A stretch of 64,000 nt of DNA from Methylocystis parvus OBBP. Its GTDB lineage: Bacteria > Pseudomonadota > Alphaproteobacteria > Rhizobiales > Beijerinckiaceae. The stretch covers positions 2,812,001 to 2,876,000 of the forward strand of contig NZ_CP092968.1 in assembly GCF_027571405.1 (NCBI RefSeq), written 5' to 3'. The notes beneath the pieces are model-generated. The model was not told the origin of the DNA. It searched no databases and saw only the letters and a list, made by a program, of their open reading frames with translations. Position numbers and translations under genes: made by a program. Below are positions 11,613 through 20,523 of this stretch, piece after piece; position 1 is the first letter of the stretch; every line of letters starts with the position of its first letter.

Positions 11613-12547
11613 TCGACGATCTTCCGCCCCTGCGCGAAGTCGTCGCGCGTCACGGCCTCGATGCGAAGAAGACGCTGGGTCAGAATTTTCTTTTCGACCT
11701 CAATCTCACGAGCCGCATCGCGCGCGCCGCTGGACCTTTTGAAAACACGGTGGTTGTGGAGATCGGTCCGGGCCCCGGCGGCCTCACGCGCGCATTGCTG
11801 GCTCAGGGCGCGCATGTCGTCGCCATTGAACGCGACCAGCGCTGCCTGCCCGCGCTCGCGGAAATCGCCGAGCGTTATCCCGGCCGTCTGACCGTGGTGG
11901 AGGGCGACGCGCTGGAGATCGACGTCGTCGAACTCGTGCGCCGGCGTCCGTCATGGCGAGCGAAGCGAAGCGATCTGGAGCCGCCGTCGGGCTCCTTGAT
12001 TGCTCCGCCTCCGACTCGCAATGACGGCGACGCGCCGCGCGCGCGCATCTGCGCCAATCTTCCCTATAATGTCGCGACGGCGCTTCTCACCCGCTGGATC
12101 GAGGCGGAGCCCTGGCCCGCCATCTTCGACCGCTATGTGCTGATGTTTCAGAAAGAGGTGGCGCTGCGCATCGTCGCGACGCCGGCGCAGCGCGCGGATT
12201 ACGGCAGGCTTGGCGTGCTGTGCGGCTGGCGCACAAAGGCGCGCATTCTTTTCGACGTCTCGCCCGCGGCCTTCACGCCGCCGCCGAAAATAACCTCGTC
12301 GGTCGTGGAGCTCGTCCCAAACCCCGCGCCGCTCGCTTGCGACAAGGCGGCGCTCGCGCGGGTGACGCAGGCCGCCTTCGGCCAGCGCCGCAAGATGCTG
12401 CGCCAGAGCCTCAAAGGGCTCGGCGTCGACGCCGGCGCGATGTTGGCGAAGGCCGGGATCGAGGAAACGCGGCGGGCCGAGGAAATCGACGTCGCGGGCT
12501 TCGTCGCGCTGGCGAACGCCCTCAGCGCGGCGCGCGGTCGAGAATGA
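11609..12547 (+). CDS. rsmA: 16S rRNA (adenine(1518)-N6/adenine(1519)-N6)-dimethyltransferase RsmA (KsgA), with a repeat-derived insert
   Basis: RsmA dimethylates two adjacent adenosines near the 3' end of 16S rRNA. The 312-residue protein has KKTLGQNFL, the SAM motif [10 protein letters not shown], the catalytic motif NLPY and the C-terminal [16 protein letters not shown]. It starts at a GTG overlapping the pdxA stop. Between [14 protein letters not shown] and [11 protein letters not shown] it has about 27 more residues than is usual (roughly residues 114-140). The extra part is encoded by an 80-bp palindromic DNA repeat and keeps the reading frame. Its 3' end overlaps the convergent SGNH gene by 26 bases. 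The catalytic motifs are intact, so I expect an active enzyme. Confidence 0.92.
   Translation: MIDDLPPLREVVARHGLDAKKTLGQNFLFDLNLTSRIARAAGPFENTVVVEIGPGPGGLTRALLAQGAHVVAIERDQRCLPALAEIAERYPGRLTVVEGDALEIDVVELVRRRPSWRAKRSDLEPPSGSLIAPPPTRNDGDAPRARICANLPYNVATALLTRWIEAEPWPAIFDRYVLMFQKEVALRIVATPAQRADYGRLGVLCGWRTKARILFDVSPAAFTPPPKITSSVVELVPNPAPLACDKAALARVTQAAFGQRRKMLRQSLKGLGVDAGAMLAKAGIEETRRAEEIDVAGFVALANALSAARGRE
11948..12027. repeat. palindromic repeat element within rsmA
   Basis: Outer arms CCGTCATGGCGAG (11948-11960) and CTCGCAATGACGG (12015-12027) are inverted repeats with one mismatch. An inner pair GGAGCC / GGCTCC (11977-11982, 11990-11995) adds a nested hairpin. The left arm matches 21 of 25 bases with the intergenic repeat at 44702-44741 read on the minus strand, so the element appears to be dispersed. 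It interrupts the conserved part of RsmA without breaking the frame. Confidence 0.75.
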
Positions 12548-13388
12548 GTTTCGCCTGCGCTTCGGCCATTTTCGCCTGCCCGGCGGCGGAGAAATGGCAA
12601 TCGTCCGAGCGATTCGAGCCTGGATCGAAAGCGTCCGAATCGACGCCCGGCCAGACGCCGAGCCTTTCGTCGGCCAGCGCGCGCTGCGCCGTCTGAATCG
12701 CGTTGCCGTTCTTCCATTCCCGCATCGGCGGGCAATAAGTCGCGACGGAGACGAAAACGGGCGCCGCCATCCCCTTGGCGCGCAGCCGGGCGACAATCTT
12801 CAGGAACATGGCGCGATAGGCGTCGGGTCCGGTCTCGCCGGCATAGTCCGACTCGCCCTGATGCCAGATCACATGGGTGACGCGATAGCGCCCGGCGAGT
12901 TTGGTTGCGGTTTCGTCGAGCATGACGCCGAGATCGCCCTCGGCGAAGCGGAAGATCGGCTGTCCGCCCACGGAAGCCGGTGCGATGACGACCTTGTCGT
13001 AGCGGCCCGAGCGGATCAGCGCGTCGCCGAGCAGCGTCAGCCATTCGCCGCCAATATTGGTCGCGCCGAGCAGGGGCGAGGCGGCGGGAGCGCAGCGCTC
13101 GTCGTAAAATCCGAAAACCTTGTCGGGAAAGCTCGTCTTCGCCGGCGCCGCCGCGTGATTGGCGATGTTGGATTGGCCCGCCGCGAGGATCACGGCCGTC
13201 CGCGCGTCCTGAGAGGGGCAGGCGGTTTCCTCTTTGCCGGGAAAGGCGGCGAGGCGTCCATAGCGATCGAAGAGGAGGCCTCCGGCGCTCTCGGCTTTCG
13301 CAAACAGGGCTGCGCCGCCCGTCGCGGTCAGCGCAGCGGCGACCACAAGGGCGCGCGTTCCGTTGAGCTTGAAAAGCGGTCGTCGCAT
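12522..13388 (-). CDS. exported SGNH/GDSL-type esterase (sialate O-acetylesterase-like)
   Basis: A 288-residue secreted hydrolase, probably a carbohydrate O-acetylesterase of the DUF303/CE6-like group. After an N-terminal hydrophobic segment ([18 protein letters not shown]) come the SGNH blocks: nucleophile block [13 protein letters not shown], the WHQGESDY block, and the Asp-x-x-His block [11 protein letters not shown] near the C-terminus. Start ATG 13388 has a GGAG ribosome-binding site six bases upstream. An ATG 13 codons earlier would overlap the DUF488 gene. It follows DUF488 on the minus strand and overlaps rsmA tail to tail. The substrate is unknown. Confidence 0.78.
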   Translation of the reverse strand: MRRPLFKLNGTRALVVAAALTATGGAALFAKAESAGGLLFDRYGRLAAFPGKEETACPSQDARTAVILAAGQSNIANHAAAPAKTSFPDKVFGFYDERCAPAASPLLGATNIGGEWLTLLGDALIRSGRYDKVVIAPASVGGQPIFRFAEGDLGVMLDETATKLAGRYRVTHVIWHQGESDYAGETGPDAYRAMFLKIVARLRAKGMAAPVFVSVATYCPPMREWKNGNAIQTAQRALADERLGVWPGVDSDAFDPGSNRSDDCHFSAAGQAKMAEAQAKLILDRAPR

Positions 13389-13419
13389 GGCGGCTCCAAT
13401 TGCAGCGAAGCTCGCCCGA

Positions 13420-13788
13420 TCATGCACGCCGTCGGGCTTCGCGCAAATAGTCCCGCAGCACGGCGGCGTTGTTCTTCTCTTCGTCCCTGGCGGCGTAGAG
13501 CAGGGTCAAACGGCCTTTGCGCGCCATGGCGCGGAGGAGCTCAATTTCCTCCTGCGCGCCGGGCCCCTTCAGCTCTTCGTGGTAGCGTTCCCGAAATTCT
13601 TCCCAGCGCGCGGCCTCATGGCCGAACCAGCGCCGTAATTCATGGCTGGGCGCGACGTCTTTCGCCCAATAATCGATCTTAGCTTTTTCCTTACTCAATC
13701 CGCGCGGCCAGAGCCGGTCGACGAGCACGCGCGCGCCATCGCTTTCCGTGGCGGGTTCATAGGCGCGCTTGAGCAGAAGGGCGTGCAT
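13420..13788 (-). CDS. DUF488 family protein
   Basis: A 122-residue DUF488/YeaO-type protein of unknown biochemical function. Typical segments are KRAYEPATESDGARVLVDRLWPRG, SHELRRWFGHEAARWEEFRERYHEEL and LTLLYAARDEEKNNAAVLRDYL. It is cytosolic, with no signal or membrane segment. It lies between gmk (upstream) and the SGNH esterase (downstream) on the same strand. Cotranscription with the esterase is possible because the 31-base gap to its chosen start contains no terminator. Length matches the family. Confidence 0.85.
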   Translation of the reverse strand: MHALLLKRAYEPATESDGARVLVDRLWPRGLSKEKAKIDYWAKDVAPSHELRRWFGHEAARWEEFRERYHEELKGPGAQEEIELLRAMARKGRLTLLYAARDEEKNNAAVLRDYLREARRRA

Positions 13789-13819
13789 GAAAGCGACATA
13801 GCGCGCCGAGCGCGGGCGA

Positions 13820-14476
13820 CTACTCGCTCAGGAGCTTCTCGACAAAGCGCTCGATCTCCCTCTCGCGTCGCGGACGGCGCTGGCGTTCGGCGCGCAATAT
13901 CGCAATGAGATCGTCGAAAGAGCGCTGAAGGTCGTCATTGACGATGACGTAGTCGTAATCCTTCCAGCGCGCGATTTCCTTGCGGGCGTTCTCCAGGCGG
14001 CGCTCGATCGCCTCTTTCGCGTCCTCGGCGCGGCGCTCGAGCCTCGCGCGCAATTCCTTCATCGACGGCGGGAGGATGAAGACGGTCACCGTATCGGCGC
14101 CCATCTTTTCGCGCACCTGGCGCGTGCCCTGATAGTCGATGTCGAAGAGACAGTCGCGTCCCTGCGCCAATATGTCTTCGACGGGGCCGCGCGGCGTGCC
14201 GTAGAAATTGCCGTGGACTTCGGCCCATTCGAGAAGATCGCCGGCGTCGCGCATCGCGGCGAATTGGCGCTCATTGATGAATCGGTAATGGATGCCGTCC
14301 ACTTCGCTCGACCGGCGGGCGCGGGTCGTGACGGAGATCGACAGGGTGAGGTCAAGCGCACGGTCCTGCAGCAGCATCCGCGTCAGCGTGGTCTTGCCGG
14401 CGCCGGAGGGCGAGGAAAGAATGAGAACGACGCCGCGGCGCAGCGGGAGAGAGAGGTCCATGGCGACGATTGTCAC
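13820..14476 (-). CDS. gmk: guanylate kinase
   Basis: Converts GMP to GDP with ATP. The 218-residue protein has the P-loop SPSGAGKTT at residues 22-30, the GMP-binding region (VTTRARRSSEVDGIHYRF) and the lid segment RLERRAEDAKEAIERRL. The N-terminal residues before LRRGVVLIL are variable, and an internal ATG five codons in is an alternative start. It lies downstream of yicC on the same strand. The yicC-gmk neighbourhood is conserved in many bacteria. Confidence 0.95.
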   Translation of the reverse strand: MTIVAMDLSLPLRRGVVLILSSPSGAGKTTLTRMLLQDRALDLTLSISVTTRARRSSEVDGIHYRFINERQFAAMRDAGDLLEWAEVHGNFYGTPRGPVEDILAQGRDCLFDIDYQGTRQVREKMGADTVTVFILPPSMKELRARLERRAEDAKEAIERRLENARKEIARWKDYDYVIVNDDLQRSFDDLIAILRAERQRRPRREREIERFVEKLLSE

Positions 14477-14533
14477 GAGTCGGGTGCATCGGCAATAGGC
14501 AATCGGATTGTCGCTTTCAACCGCGGCCGCGCC

Positions 14534-15430
14534 TTACTCGACATTTTGCACCTGTTCGCGCAGTTGCTCGACCTCGATCTTGAGCTCCAGGCCGATCGAC
14601 GTCAGCTCGGGATCGTTGGATTTGGCGCAGAGCGTATTGGTTTCGCGCGAGAACTCCTGCGCGAGGAAATCGAGGCGCCGGCCGATCGGCCCGCCATCGG
14701 CGAGAAGCTTCTGTGCGCCCGCGACATGGGCCTTCAGCCGGTCGAGCTCCTCGCGAATGTCGGCCTTCACCGCGAGCAGGACGGCCTCCTGATGCAGGCG
14801 CGCCGGATCGAGAGTCTCGGCGGTCTCCAGCAGACGCGTCACCTGCTGGGCGAGCCGTCGCCGCACTGCTTCCGGCTGGCGGCCGGGCGCCGCGTCGGCC
14901 TGCGCGGTCAGCGCCGCGATCCGCGTCAGCCTTTCGCCAAGGACGACGGCGAGGGCCGAGCCTTCGGCGCATCGCGACGCCAGCAGCTCTTTGAGCGCCG
15001 CTTCCAGCGCGGCGAGCATGCTCGCTTCGAGCGCCGCCCGCTGGGCGTCGTCGTCCTCGGGCTCGACCACCTCGACGACGCCCCGGATCGAGAGCAGGCC
15101 GTCGAGCGAGGCCGGCCGCAGACTCGCATGCAGCGGGACGTCGTCCAGCGCGGCGAGGAGTCGGTCGAGCGCCGCGCGGTTGACGCGCGCCGCGCCTTCC
15201 GCCTCGGCGCGCTTGGCGGAGAGGCTGGCGAACGCCGAACCCCGCGCGAGCCGGGCCGAGATCGCCGCGCGCGCCTTGATTTCGACCGCGTCGAAGCCGG
15301 GAGGAACCCGCAACCGCAGATCGAGCCCCTTGGCGTTGACGCTTTTCAGCTCCCAGGCGTAGCTCCAGGGCCCGAGGCTCCCGCGCGCGCGGGCGAAGCC
15401 GGTCATGCTGGCGACGGCGGAGGAAGTCAT
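14534..15430 (-). CDS. YicC family endoribonuclease
   Basis: A 298-residue YicC-type protein. The family is linked to RNA degradation and stationary-phase fitness in E. coli. It has the N-terminal MTGFAR motif, SVNAKGLDLRLRVPPGFD, and the C-terminal DUF1732 segment RLDFLAQEFSRETNTLCAKSNDPELTSIGLELKIEVEQLREQVQNVE, which is nearly invariant across the family. The order mltG-yicC-gmk on one strand is common. No membrane segment is present. Confidence 0.92.
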   Translation of the reverse strand: MTSSAVASMTGFARARGSLGPWSYAWELKSVNAKGLDLRLRVPPGFDAVEIKARAAISARLARGSAFASLSAKRAEAEGAARVNRAALDRLLAALDDVPLHASLRPASLDGLLSIRGVVEVVEPEDDDAQRAALEASMLAALEAALKELLASRCAEGSALAVVLGERLTRIAALTAQADAAPGRQPEAVRRRLAQQVTRLLETAETLDPARLHQEAVLLAVKADIREELDRLKAHVAGAQKLLADGGPIGRRLDFLAQEFSRETNTLCAKSNDPELTSIGLELKIEVEQLREQVQNVE

Positions 15431-15523
15431 TTTAGGGCTCCTGAAAGCAAAAACGCGCCCCGGCTTCAGAGCGCGCTGATGGAAAGCAGGCGACGGCCTC
15501 GCGCCTTGGCGCAGGCGGGAAAA

Positions 15524-17695
15524 CTAGCGCAGATTGGCCGCGGATGGGACGGTCTTGGCGGAAGTGAGGTCCCAGCTTCTGTCGCGCAGCGGATCGAGGG
15601 ACGTGCCTTCCGACGCGTCGAAGGCGCGCGGGCGGGCGCGCTGGGGAGCGGTCGGCGCAAGCGCGATCGGCGTCTCCGCCGAGACGGCCGCCGCCGCTTC
15701 TTCCGGCGCGACTCTGGCCCCGACGGCGTCGGTGGGAAGCTCGTCCGACCCCGCCGAAAGGCCGAGGCGCGCGGCGCGGGCCTTCTGCTCGGCGCGGCGG
15801 GCGGGCGAAACGGGATAGGCGGCGATGTCCGCCATGCCGTCGGGCAGGGCCTTCCCATCGGCGCTCTCCCGCGCCATCATGTCCGGGCCGATCGCGCCTT
15901 CCTCGCCATCGGCGCCGGAGAGCGGCCCCGGCCCGGCGGAAGCGAGAAGCTCTTCGCTGAAATGGGCCGTCGGCGATTTCGGCTGGGCCGGGTCCTCGGT
16001 GAAATAGGGCCGGGCGACGCGGAGTTTCGAAAGGTGCGACGCGGCGTCGGCCGTCGGGTCCTCATGGCCGCCGAGGAAAAAGGCGGCGCCGGCCGGTGAG
16101 AATTTGCCGAGCCGGTGCGTCGCGCCTTCGTCCGGAGCCATGACCCGGCCGACGCTATAGTCGTCATGGCCGTCCAGCGTAACGAGCCGCCCGAGCGGCG
16201 CCTCTGTGCGCTTGTCGCTCTTGGGCGCGGCTGGCGGCACGGCGGCGGGGATGGTCTGATCGATCCCCGCGGGCGGGGCCGCCTTGCGGTCCTGCTCGAT
16301 CTTTCGCCAATTCTGGACATTGCGCGAATGCTGGTCGAGCGACTCCGCGAAGATATGTCCGCCCGCGCCGTCCGCGACGAAATAGAGGTCGCGCGTATTG
16401 GCCGGACTGGCGGTAGCTTCGAGCGCGGCGCGGCCCGGATTGGCGATCGGACCCGGCGGGAGGCCGTCGATCGCATAGGTGTTGTAGGGCGTCCATTTCT
16501 CGATTTCCGACCGCAGGATGCCGTGGCCGAGCGTGGCTTTGCCGCCGACAAGGCCGTAGACGATGGTCGGGTCGGATTGGAGCCGCATGCCCTTGCGCAG
16601 GCGGTTCATGAAGACCGCGGCGACGCGCGGGCGCTCTTCCGACTTGCCGGTCTCCTTCTCGACGATCGAGGCGAGCGTCACGAGATCCCAGGGCGATTTC
16701 AGCGGCAGGTCCCTGGCGCGCTTGGCCCAGATCTGTTCGACGATCTTGCGCTGATCGTCCTGCATTTTCGAGATCAGCTTGGCGCGCGGAAAGCCGCGCG
16801 GGAATTTGTACGTCTCCGGCAGAAGCGCGCCTTCCTTGGGCGTCTCCAGAATGTCGCCGGCGAGGAGATCCGTCTCGCGCAGGCGCTGGGCGATCTGCTC
16901 GCTCGTCAGCCCCTCGGGAATGGTGAGGCTATGCATGAGCTGCTTGCCGGCGACGAGCTCGTCGATCACCTCGCGCAGGCTGGCTTTCTTCTTGAAGAGA
17001 TATTCGCCGGGCTTGAGCTTGCTGCGCGCCCCTTCGACCAGCAGCGCGAAATTCAAGAGGCCGGGGCTGTCGATCACGCCCTCCCGCTCGAGCTGGGCGA
17101 CCATTTCGGGCAGGTCGCTGCGCGGCGGCAGATAGACGATCTTGTCGGCGGCGAGCGGGCCGGGCTCCTTGAGCTTGTGCAGCGTCGCAATGACCCCGAA
17201 GACGCCGGCGACGAGCGAGACGAGCAGAAAGCTCAGAAAGCCGCTCATTGCGGAGAGCGTCCCTTCGCGTCGTTTTTTCTTCTTCGGCGGCGGCGCGGGC
17301 GGGGCCTCGGGCTGCAGGGTCTGCTTGCCGGCCGGCAGCGCGGCCCGGCGTCGGAAGAAGGAGCCGCCGCCCGCCTCCTCTCGCGCCTGCTCCGGCGCTT
17401 TCGCCTCGACGACGATGTCGGGGGCGCGCGCCTGCGCCGCCATTGGCGGCTCGGCCGGCTTCGCTTGAATATCCGCGGGCGCCGTCGCCGTCGTCTCGAC
17501 ATCCGCGGCCCGTTCAGCCGATTTCGCCGGCTCCGGCGCGCCTTCGGCGACGGGCTCCGTCTTCGGCGATTCGGCGGGCGCTTCGTTCAGCTTATCGGGC
17601 GCGGCCGCCGCCGCCTCGGGCGCCGTCTGCGGCTTACCCTCTTCGCCCGGCGCTGCGCCCTTGTCACCCGTCTCGTCGGACATAATCGTCATCAC
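15524..17695 (-). CDS. mltG: endolytic peptidoglycan transglycosylase MltG with long disordered extensions
   Basis: MltG cleaves nascent glycan strands in the inner-membrane face of the periplasm and sets glycan length. The 723-residue protein has an Ala/Pro/Glu-rich cytoplasmic stretch (1-145), one membrane segment (about 150-171), a LysM-like region and the YceG catalytic domain (about 230-465). Catalytic glutamate 346 lies in LASIVEKETG. Other hallmarks are LQSDPTIVYG and PYNTYAIDGLPPGPIANPG. The remaining 255 residues are low-complexity and not part of the usual 330-400-residue enzyme. Start is uncertain among ATGs at 17695, 17692 and 17683. It follows the fab genes on the same strand. 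Confidence 0.93.
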   Translation of the reverse strand: MMTIMSDETGDKGAAPGEEGKPQTAPEAAAAAPDKLNEAPAESPKTEPVAEGAPEPAKSAERAADVETTATAPADIQAKPAEPPMAAQARAPDIVVEAKAPEQAREEAGGGSFFRRRAALPAGKQTLQPEAPPAPPPKKKKRREGTLSAMSGFLSFLLVSLVAGVFGVIATLHKLKEPGPLAADKIVYLPPRSDLPEMVAQLEREGVIDSPGLLNFALLVEGARSKLKPGEYLFKKKASLREVIDELVAGKQLMHSLTIPEGLTSEQIAQRLRETDLLAGDILETPKEGALLPETYKFPRGFPRAKLISKMQDDQRKIVEQIWAKRARDLPLKSPWDLVTLASIVEKETGKSEERPRVAAVFMNRLRKGMRLQSDPTIVYGLVGGKATLGHGILRSEIEKWTPYNTYAIDGLPPGPIANPGRAALEATASPANTRDLYFVADGAGGHIFAESLDQHSRNVQNWRKIEQDRKAAPPAGIDQTIPAAVPPAAPKSDKRTEAPLGRLVTLDGHDDYSVGRVMAPDEGATHRLGKFSPAGAAFFLGGHEDPTADAASHLSKLRVARPYFTEDPAQPKSPTAHFSEELLASAGPGPLSGADGEEGAIGPDMMARESADGKALPDGMADIAAYPVSPARRAEQKARAARLGLSAGSDELPTDAVGARVAPEEAAAAVSAETPIALAPTAPQRARPRAFDASEGTSLDPLRDRSWDLTSAKTVPSAANLR

Positions 17696-17867
17696 GCCAA
17701 TCCAGAGCCACCCCGAACCAAGCGCCCGAAGGGGCTTGTCGCCAACTGCTTACACTATTGGACATTGTGGCGAATTCAGGAACGGGCGGACATGGTTAAC
17801 AGGCAGGCGCGCCGGACGATAGCAACCGCCCGGCTCATCCCCTGAAAAATATTGCACACGCTTGAGC

Positions 17868-19130
17868 TTACGCGAGTTTGCGGAAAAGCAGCGAGGCGTT
17901 GGTGCCGCCGAATCCGAAAGAATTCGACAGCGCGACATTGATCTCCCGCTCCCGCGCCGTTTTCGGCACGAGATCGATCGCCGTCTCGACGGAGGGGTTG
18001 TCGAGATTGCGGGTCGGCGGCGCGGCGTTGTGCGTCATGGCGAGAATCGTGAAGACCGCCTCGACCGCGCCGGCGCCGCCCAACAGATGGCCGATGGCCG
18101 ATTTGGTCGACGACATCGAGAGTTTCGGCTCGATATTGCCGATGAGCCGCTCGACCGCCTTGAGTTCGATCTCGTCGCCGAGCGGCGTCGAGGTGCCGTG
18201 GGCGTTGACGTAATCGATCTCGCTGACAGGCAGGCCGGACCGCTTCAACGCCGCCTTCATGCAGCGATAGGCGCCGTCGCCGTCCGGCGTCGGCGCGGTG
18301 ATGTGAAACGCGTCGCCGGACATGCCATAGCCGATCAGCTCGGCGTAAATCTTCGCGCCGCGCGCCTTGGCGTGCTCATATTCCTCGAGCACCACGCAGC
18401 CGGCGCCTTCCCCCAGCACGAAGCCGTCGCGGTCCCTGTCATAGGGGCGCGAGGCGTCGGCGGGGCGGTCGTTGAAGCCGGTGGTGAGCGCGCGGCAGGC
18501 CGCGAATCCGGCGACGCCGATCCGGTTCACCGGCGATTCGGCGCCGCCCGCCACCATGACGTCCGCGTCGCCCATGGCGATGATGCGCGCCGCGTCGCCG
18601 ACGGCGTGGGTGCCGGTGGCGCAGGCCGTCACCACGGCGTGGTTCGGCCCCTTGAGGCTGTGCAGGATAGAGACGTAGCCGGCCACGAGATTGATGATGC
18701 GGCCCGAGACGAAGAAGGGCGACACGCGGCGCGGACCCTTTTCCTTCAGCGTCAGCGACGTCTCGTAAATGCCGCCGAGGCCGCCAATGCCGGAGCCGAT
18801 GAGGACGCCGGTCGATTCCTGCTTTTCCGGCGTGTCGGCCTTCCAGCCGGCGTCCGCAAGCGCCTGGGTGGCGGCGGCGACGCCATAGACGATGAAATCG
18901 TCGACCTTGCGCTGCTCCTTCGGATCGAACCAGTCGTCCGCATTGAAGGTCCCGTCGGAGCCGTCGCCGCGCGGGATCATGGCCGCGATCTGACAGGCGA
19001 GGTCGGAAGTCTCGAAAGTGTCGATGCGGCGGAAGCCGTGCTCGCCGGCGACAAGACGCCGCCAATTCGTTTCGACGCCGCAGCCCAAAGGCGACACGAC
19101 GCCCAGGCCGGTGACGACCACCCTGCGCAT
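17868..19130 (-). CDS. fabF: beta-ketoacyl-ACP synthase II
   Basis: FabF condenses malonyl-ACP with acyl-ACP in fatty acid elongation. The 420-residue protein has the nucleophile Cys170 in VVTACATGTHAVGDA and the catalytic histidines in NAHGTSTPLGD and SAIGHLLGGAGAVE. It begins MRRVVVTGLGVVSPLG and ends with SFGFGGTNASLLF, both family-typical. It is directly downstream of acpP on the minus strand, the classic acpP-fabF order. Confidence 0.97.
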   Translation of the reverse strand: MRRVVVTGLGVVSPLGCGVETNWRRLVAGEHGFRRIDTFETSDLACQIAAMIPRGDGSDGTFNADDWFDPKEQRKVDDFIVYGVAAATQALADAGWKADTPEKQESTGVLIGSGIGGLGGIYETSLTLKEKGPRRVSPFFVSGRIINLVAGYVSILHSLKGPNHAVVTACATGTHAVGDAARIIAMGDADVMVAGGAESPVNRIGVAGFAACRALTTGFNDRPADASRPYDRDRDGFVLGEGAGCVVLEEYEHAKARGAKIYAELIGYGMSGDAFHITAPTPDGDGAYRCMKAALKRSGLPVSEIDYVNAHGTSTPLGDEIELKAVERLIGNIEPKLSMSSTKSAIGHLLGGAGAVEAVFTILAMTHNAAPPTRNLDNPSVETAIDLVPKTAREREINVALSNSFGFGGTNASLLFRKLA

Positions 19131-19241
19131 GGCTAACTCTCGAATTCTTGCGGTTCAGTCAAGCAAACCGCCCGTCGATCTGTCGTCGGGCGGCTGAGAT
19201 GTTCAGACGCGCCAGTTTCGGCGGCGCTTCTGCGGCGTTCC

Positions 19242-19481
19242 TCAGGCGGCCTTGGCCTTTTCCAGGAACTTCACCGCATCGCCGACGGTCAGAATGGTCT
19301 CGGCCGCATCGTCCGGAATTTCGACGCCGAACTCTTCCTCGAAAGCCATGACCAGCTCGACCGTGTCGAGCGAGTCGGCGCCCAGATCGTCGATGAAATT
19401 GGCCTTGTCGACGACCTTTTCGGGCTCGACGCCGAGATGTTCGACAACAATCTTCTTCACGCGCTCGGCGACATCGCTCAT
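19242..19481 (-). CDS. acpP: acyl carrier protein
   Basis: A 79-residue acidic carrier of fatty acyl chains. Serine 37 in [13 protein letters not shown] is the 4'-phosphopantetheine attachment site. The start [12 protein letters not shown] at 19481 follows a CAGGGA ribosome-binding site. The longer in-frame extension upstream encodes an unrelated sequence and was rejected. It lies between fabG and fabF on the minus strand, separated from fabG by about 300 bases, so it may have its own promoter and the high expression typical of acpP. Confidence 0.97.
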   Translation of the reverse strand: MSDVAERVKKIVVEHLGVEPEKVVDKANFIDDLGADSLDTVELVMAFEEEFGVEIPDDAAETILTVGDAVKFLEKAKAA

Positions 19482-19785
19482 GTGATTTAGTCCCTGTTGC
19501 TGTGGTGCGCTCGCACCGATTCGGCGATGCGGGCGTCGCCCGCTCGCCGTGTCCTCCAAAAGATTTCTTGAGCGCCGACCGCGTTCCGAAGGCGGCGCTC
19601 AGCGCTCGAGCCTTTGACTTACGGAAATACGGCGGCGCCGCCCCTCACGCGGCGTCGGTCTGGTAACACACTTCGTTTTCCTTGGCGAGAGGGCCAAAAG
19701 GCCCGGGACCCCGGAAAACCGCCAATGCGGGAGCCCGCGGCGCGACGGCGAAAAGCCGCAGGCGCCACCGCTCGCGCGCCGGCCG
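19482..19785. other. 304-base gap between fabG and acpP
   Basis: Contains an inverted repeat (GAGCGCCG ... CGGCGCTC, about 19570-19601). Read toward acpP, this is followed by AAGAAATCTTTT, so it could be a weak terminator or attenuator in the acpP leader. No coding region or RNA gene is recognisable. Confidence 0.4.
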
Positions 19786-20523
19786 TCAGATCATCGCCAT
19801 GCCGCCATTCACATGCAGCGTCTGGCCGGTGACGTAACCGGCCTCCGGGCTCGCCAGATAAACGACCGCGGCGGCGACGTCGGCCCCCGATCCCAGCCGA
19901 CCGGCCGGCACGCGGGAGAGGATCGCCTGCTTTTGCGCGTCGTTGAGTTCGTCGGTCATCGGGCTTTCGATGAAACCGGGCGCGACGCAATTGACGGTCA
20001 CGCCGCGCGAAGCGACCTCGCCGGCCAGAGATTTGGACATGCCGATCATGCCGGCCTTCGCCGCCGCATAATTGCCCTGACCCGGATTGCCGGTGACGCC
20101 GACCACCGAGGTGATGCCGATGATGCGGCCGAAGCGCTTCTTCATCATGCCGCGCAGCGCGGCGCGCGAGAGCCGGAACGCCGCGGTCAGATTGATCTCC
20201 ATGACCGCGTCCCAATCCTCGTCCTTGAGGCGCATGAACAGCATGTCCCGCGTGACGCCGGCGTTGTTGACGAGAATGTCGACGCTTCCCATCGCCGCTT
20301 CAGCGGCGGGGATCAGCTTGTCGGCGTCGGCGCGGTCGGAGAGATTGCAGGGCAGAACGCAGGTCGCTCCGCCGATCTCGGCGTCGAGCGCGTCGAGCGC
20401 CTCCTTGCGGGTGCCGGACAGCGCGACGGCCGCCCCCGCATCGACGAGCGCGCGGGCGATGTCCTTGCCGATGCCCCCGCTCGCGCCGGTGACCAGCGCC
20501 GTTTTGCCAGACAGATCGAACAT
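19786..20523 (-). CDS. fabG: 3-oxoacyl-[acyl-carrier-protein] reductase
   Basis: FabG performs the NADPH-dependent reduction of beta-ketoacyl-ACP. The 245-residue short-chain dehydrogenase has TGASGGIG (13-19), NNAG (87-90), and the catalytic Ser139, Tyr152 and Lys156 (NYAAAK). The C-terminus GYVTGQTLHVNGGMAMI is diagnostic of FabG. It lies upstream of acpP-fabF on the same strand. fabD lies further upstream on the same strand but is separated by an oppositely oriented porin gene. Confidence 0.96.
   Translation of the reverse strand: MFDLSGKTALVTGASGGIGKDIARALVDAGAAVALSGTRKEALDALDAEIGGATCVLPCNLSDRADADKLIPAAEAAMGSVDILVNNAGVTRDMLFMRLKDEDWDAVMEINLTAAFRLSRAALRGMMKKRFGRIIGITSVVGVTGNPGQGNYAAAKAGMIGMSKSLAGEVASRGVTVNCVAPGFIESPMTDELNDAQKQAILSRVPAGRLGSGADVAAAVVYLASPEAGYVTGQTLHVNGGMAMI

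Noticed and set aside
16115..17845. Plus-strand open frame of 576 codons opposite mltG
   Set aside because: Composition is low-complexity Arg/Leu/Gly-rich, and mltG on the other strand has clear catalytic motifs.
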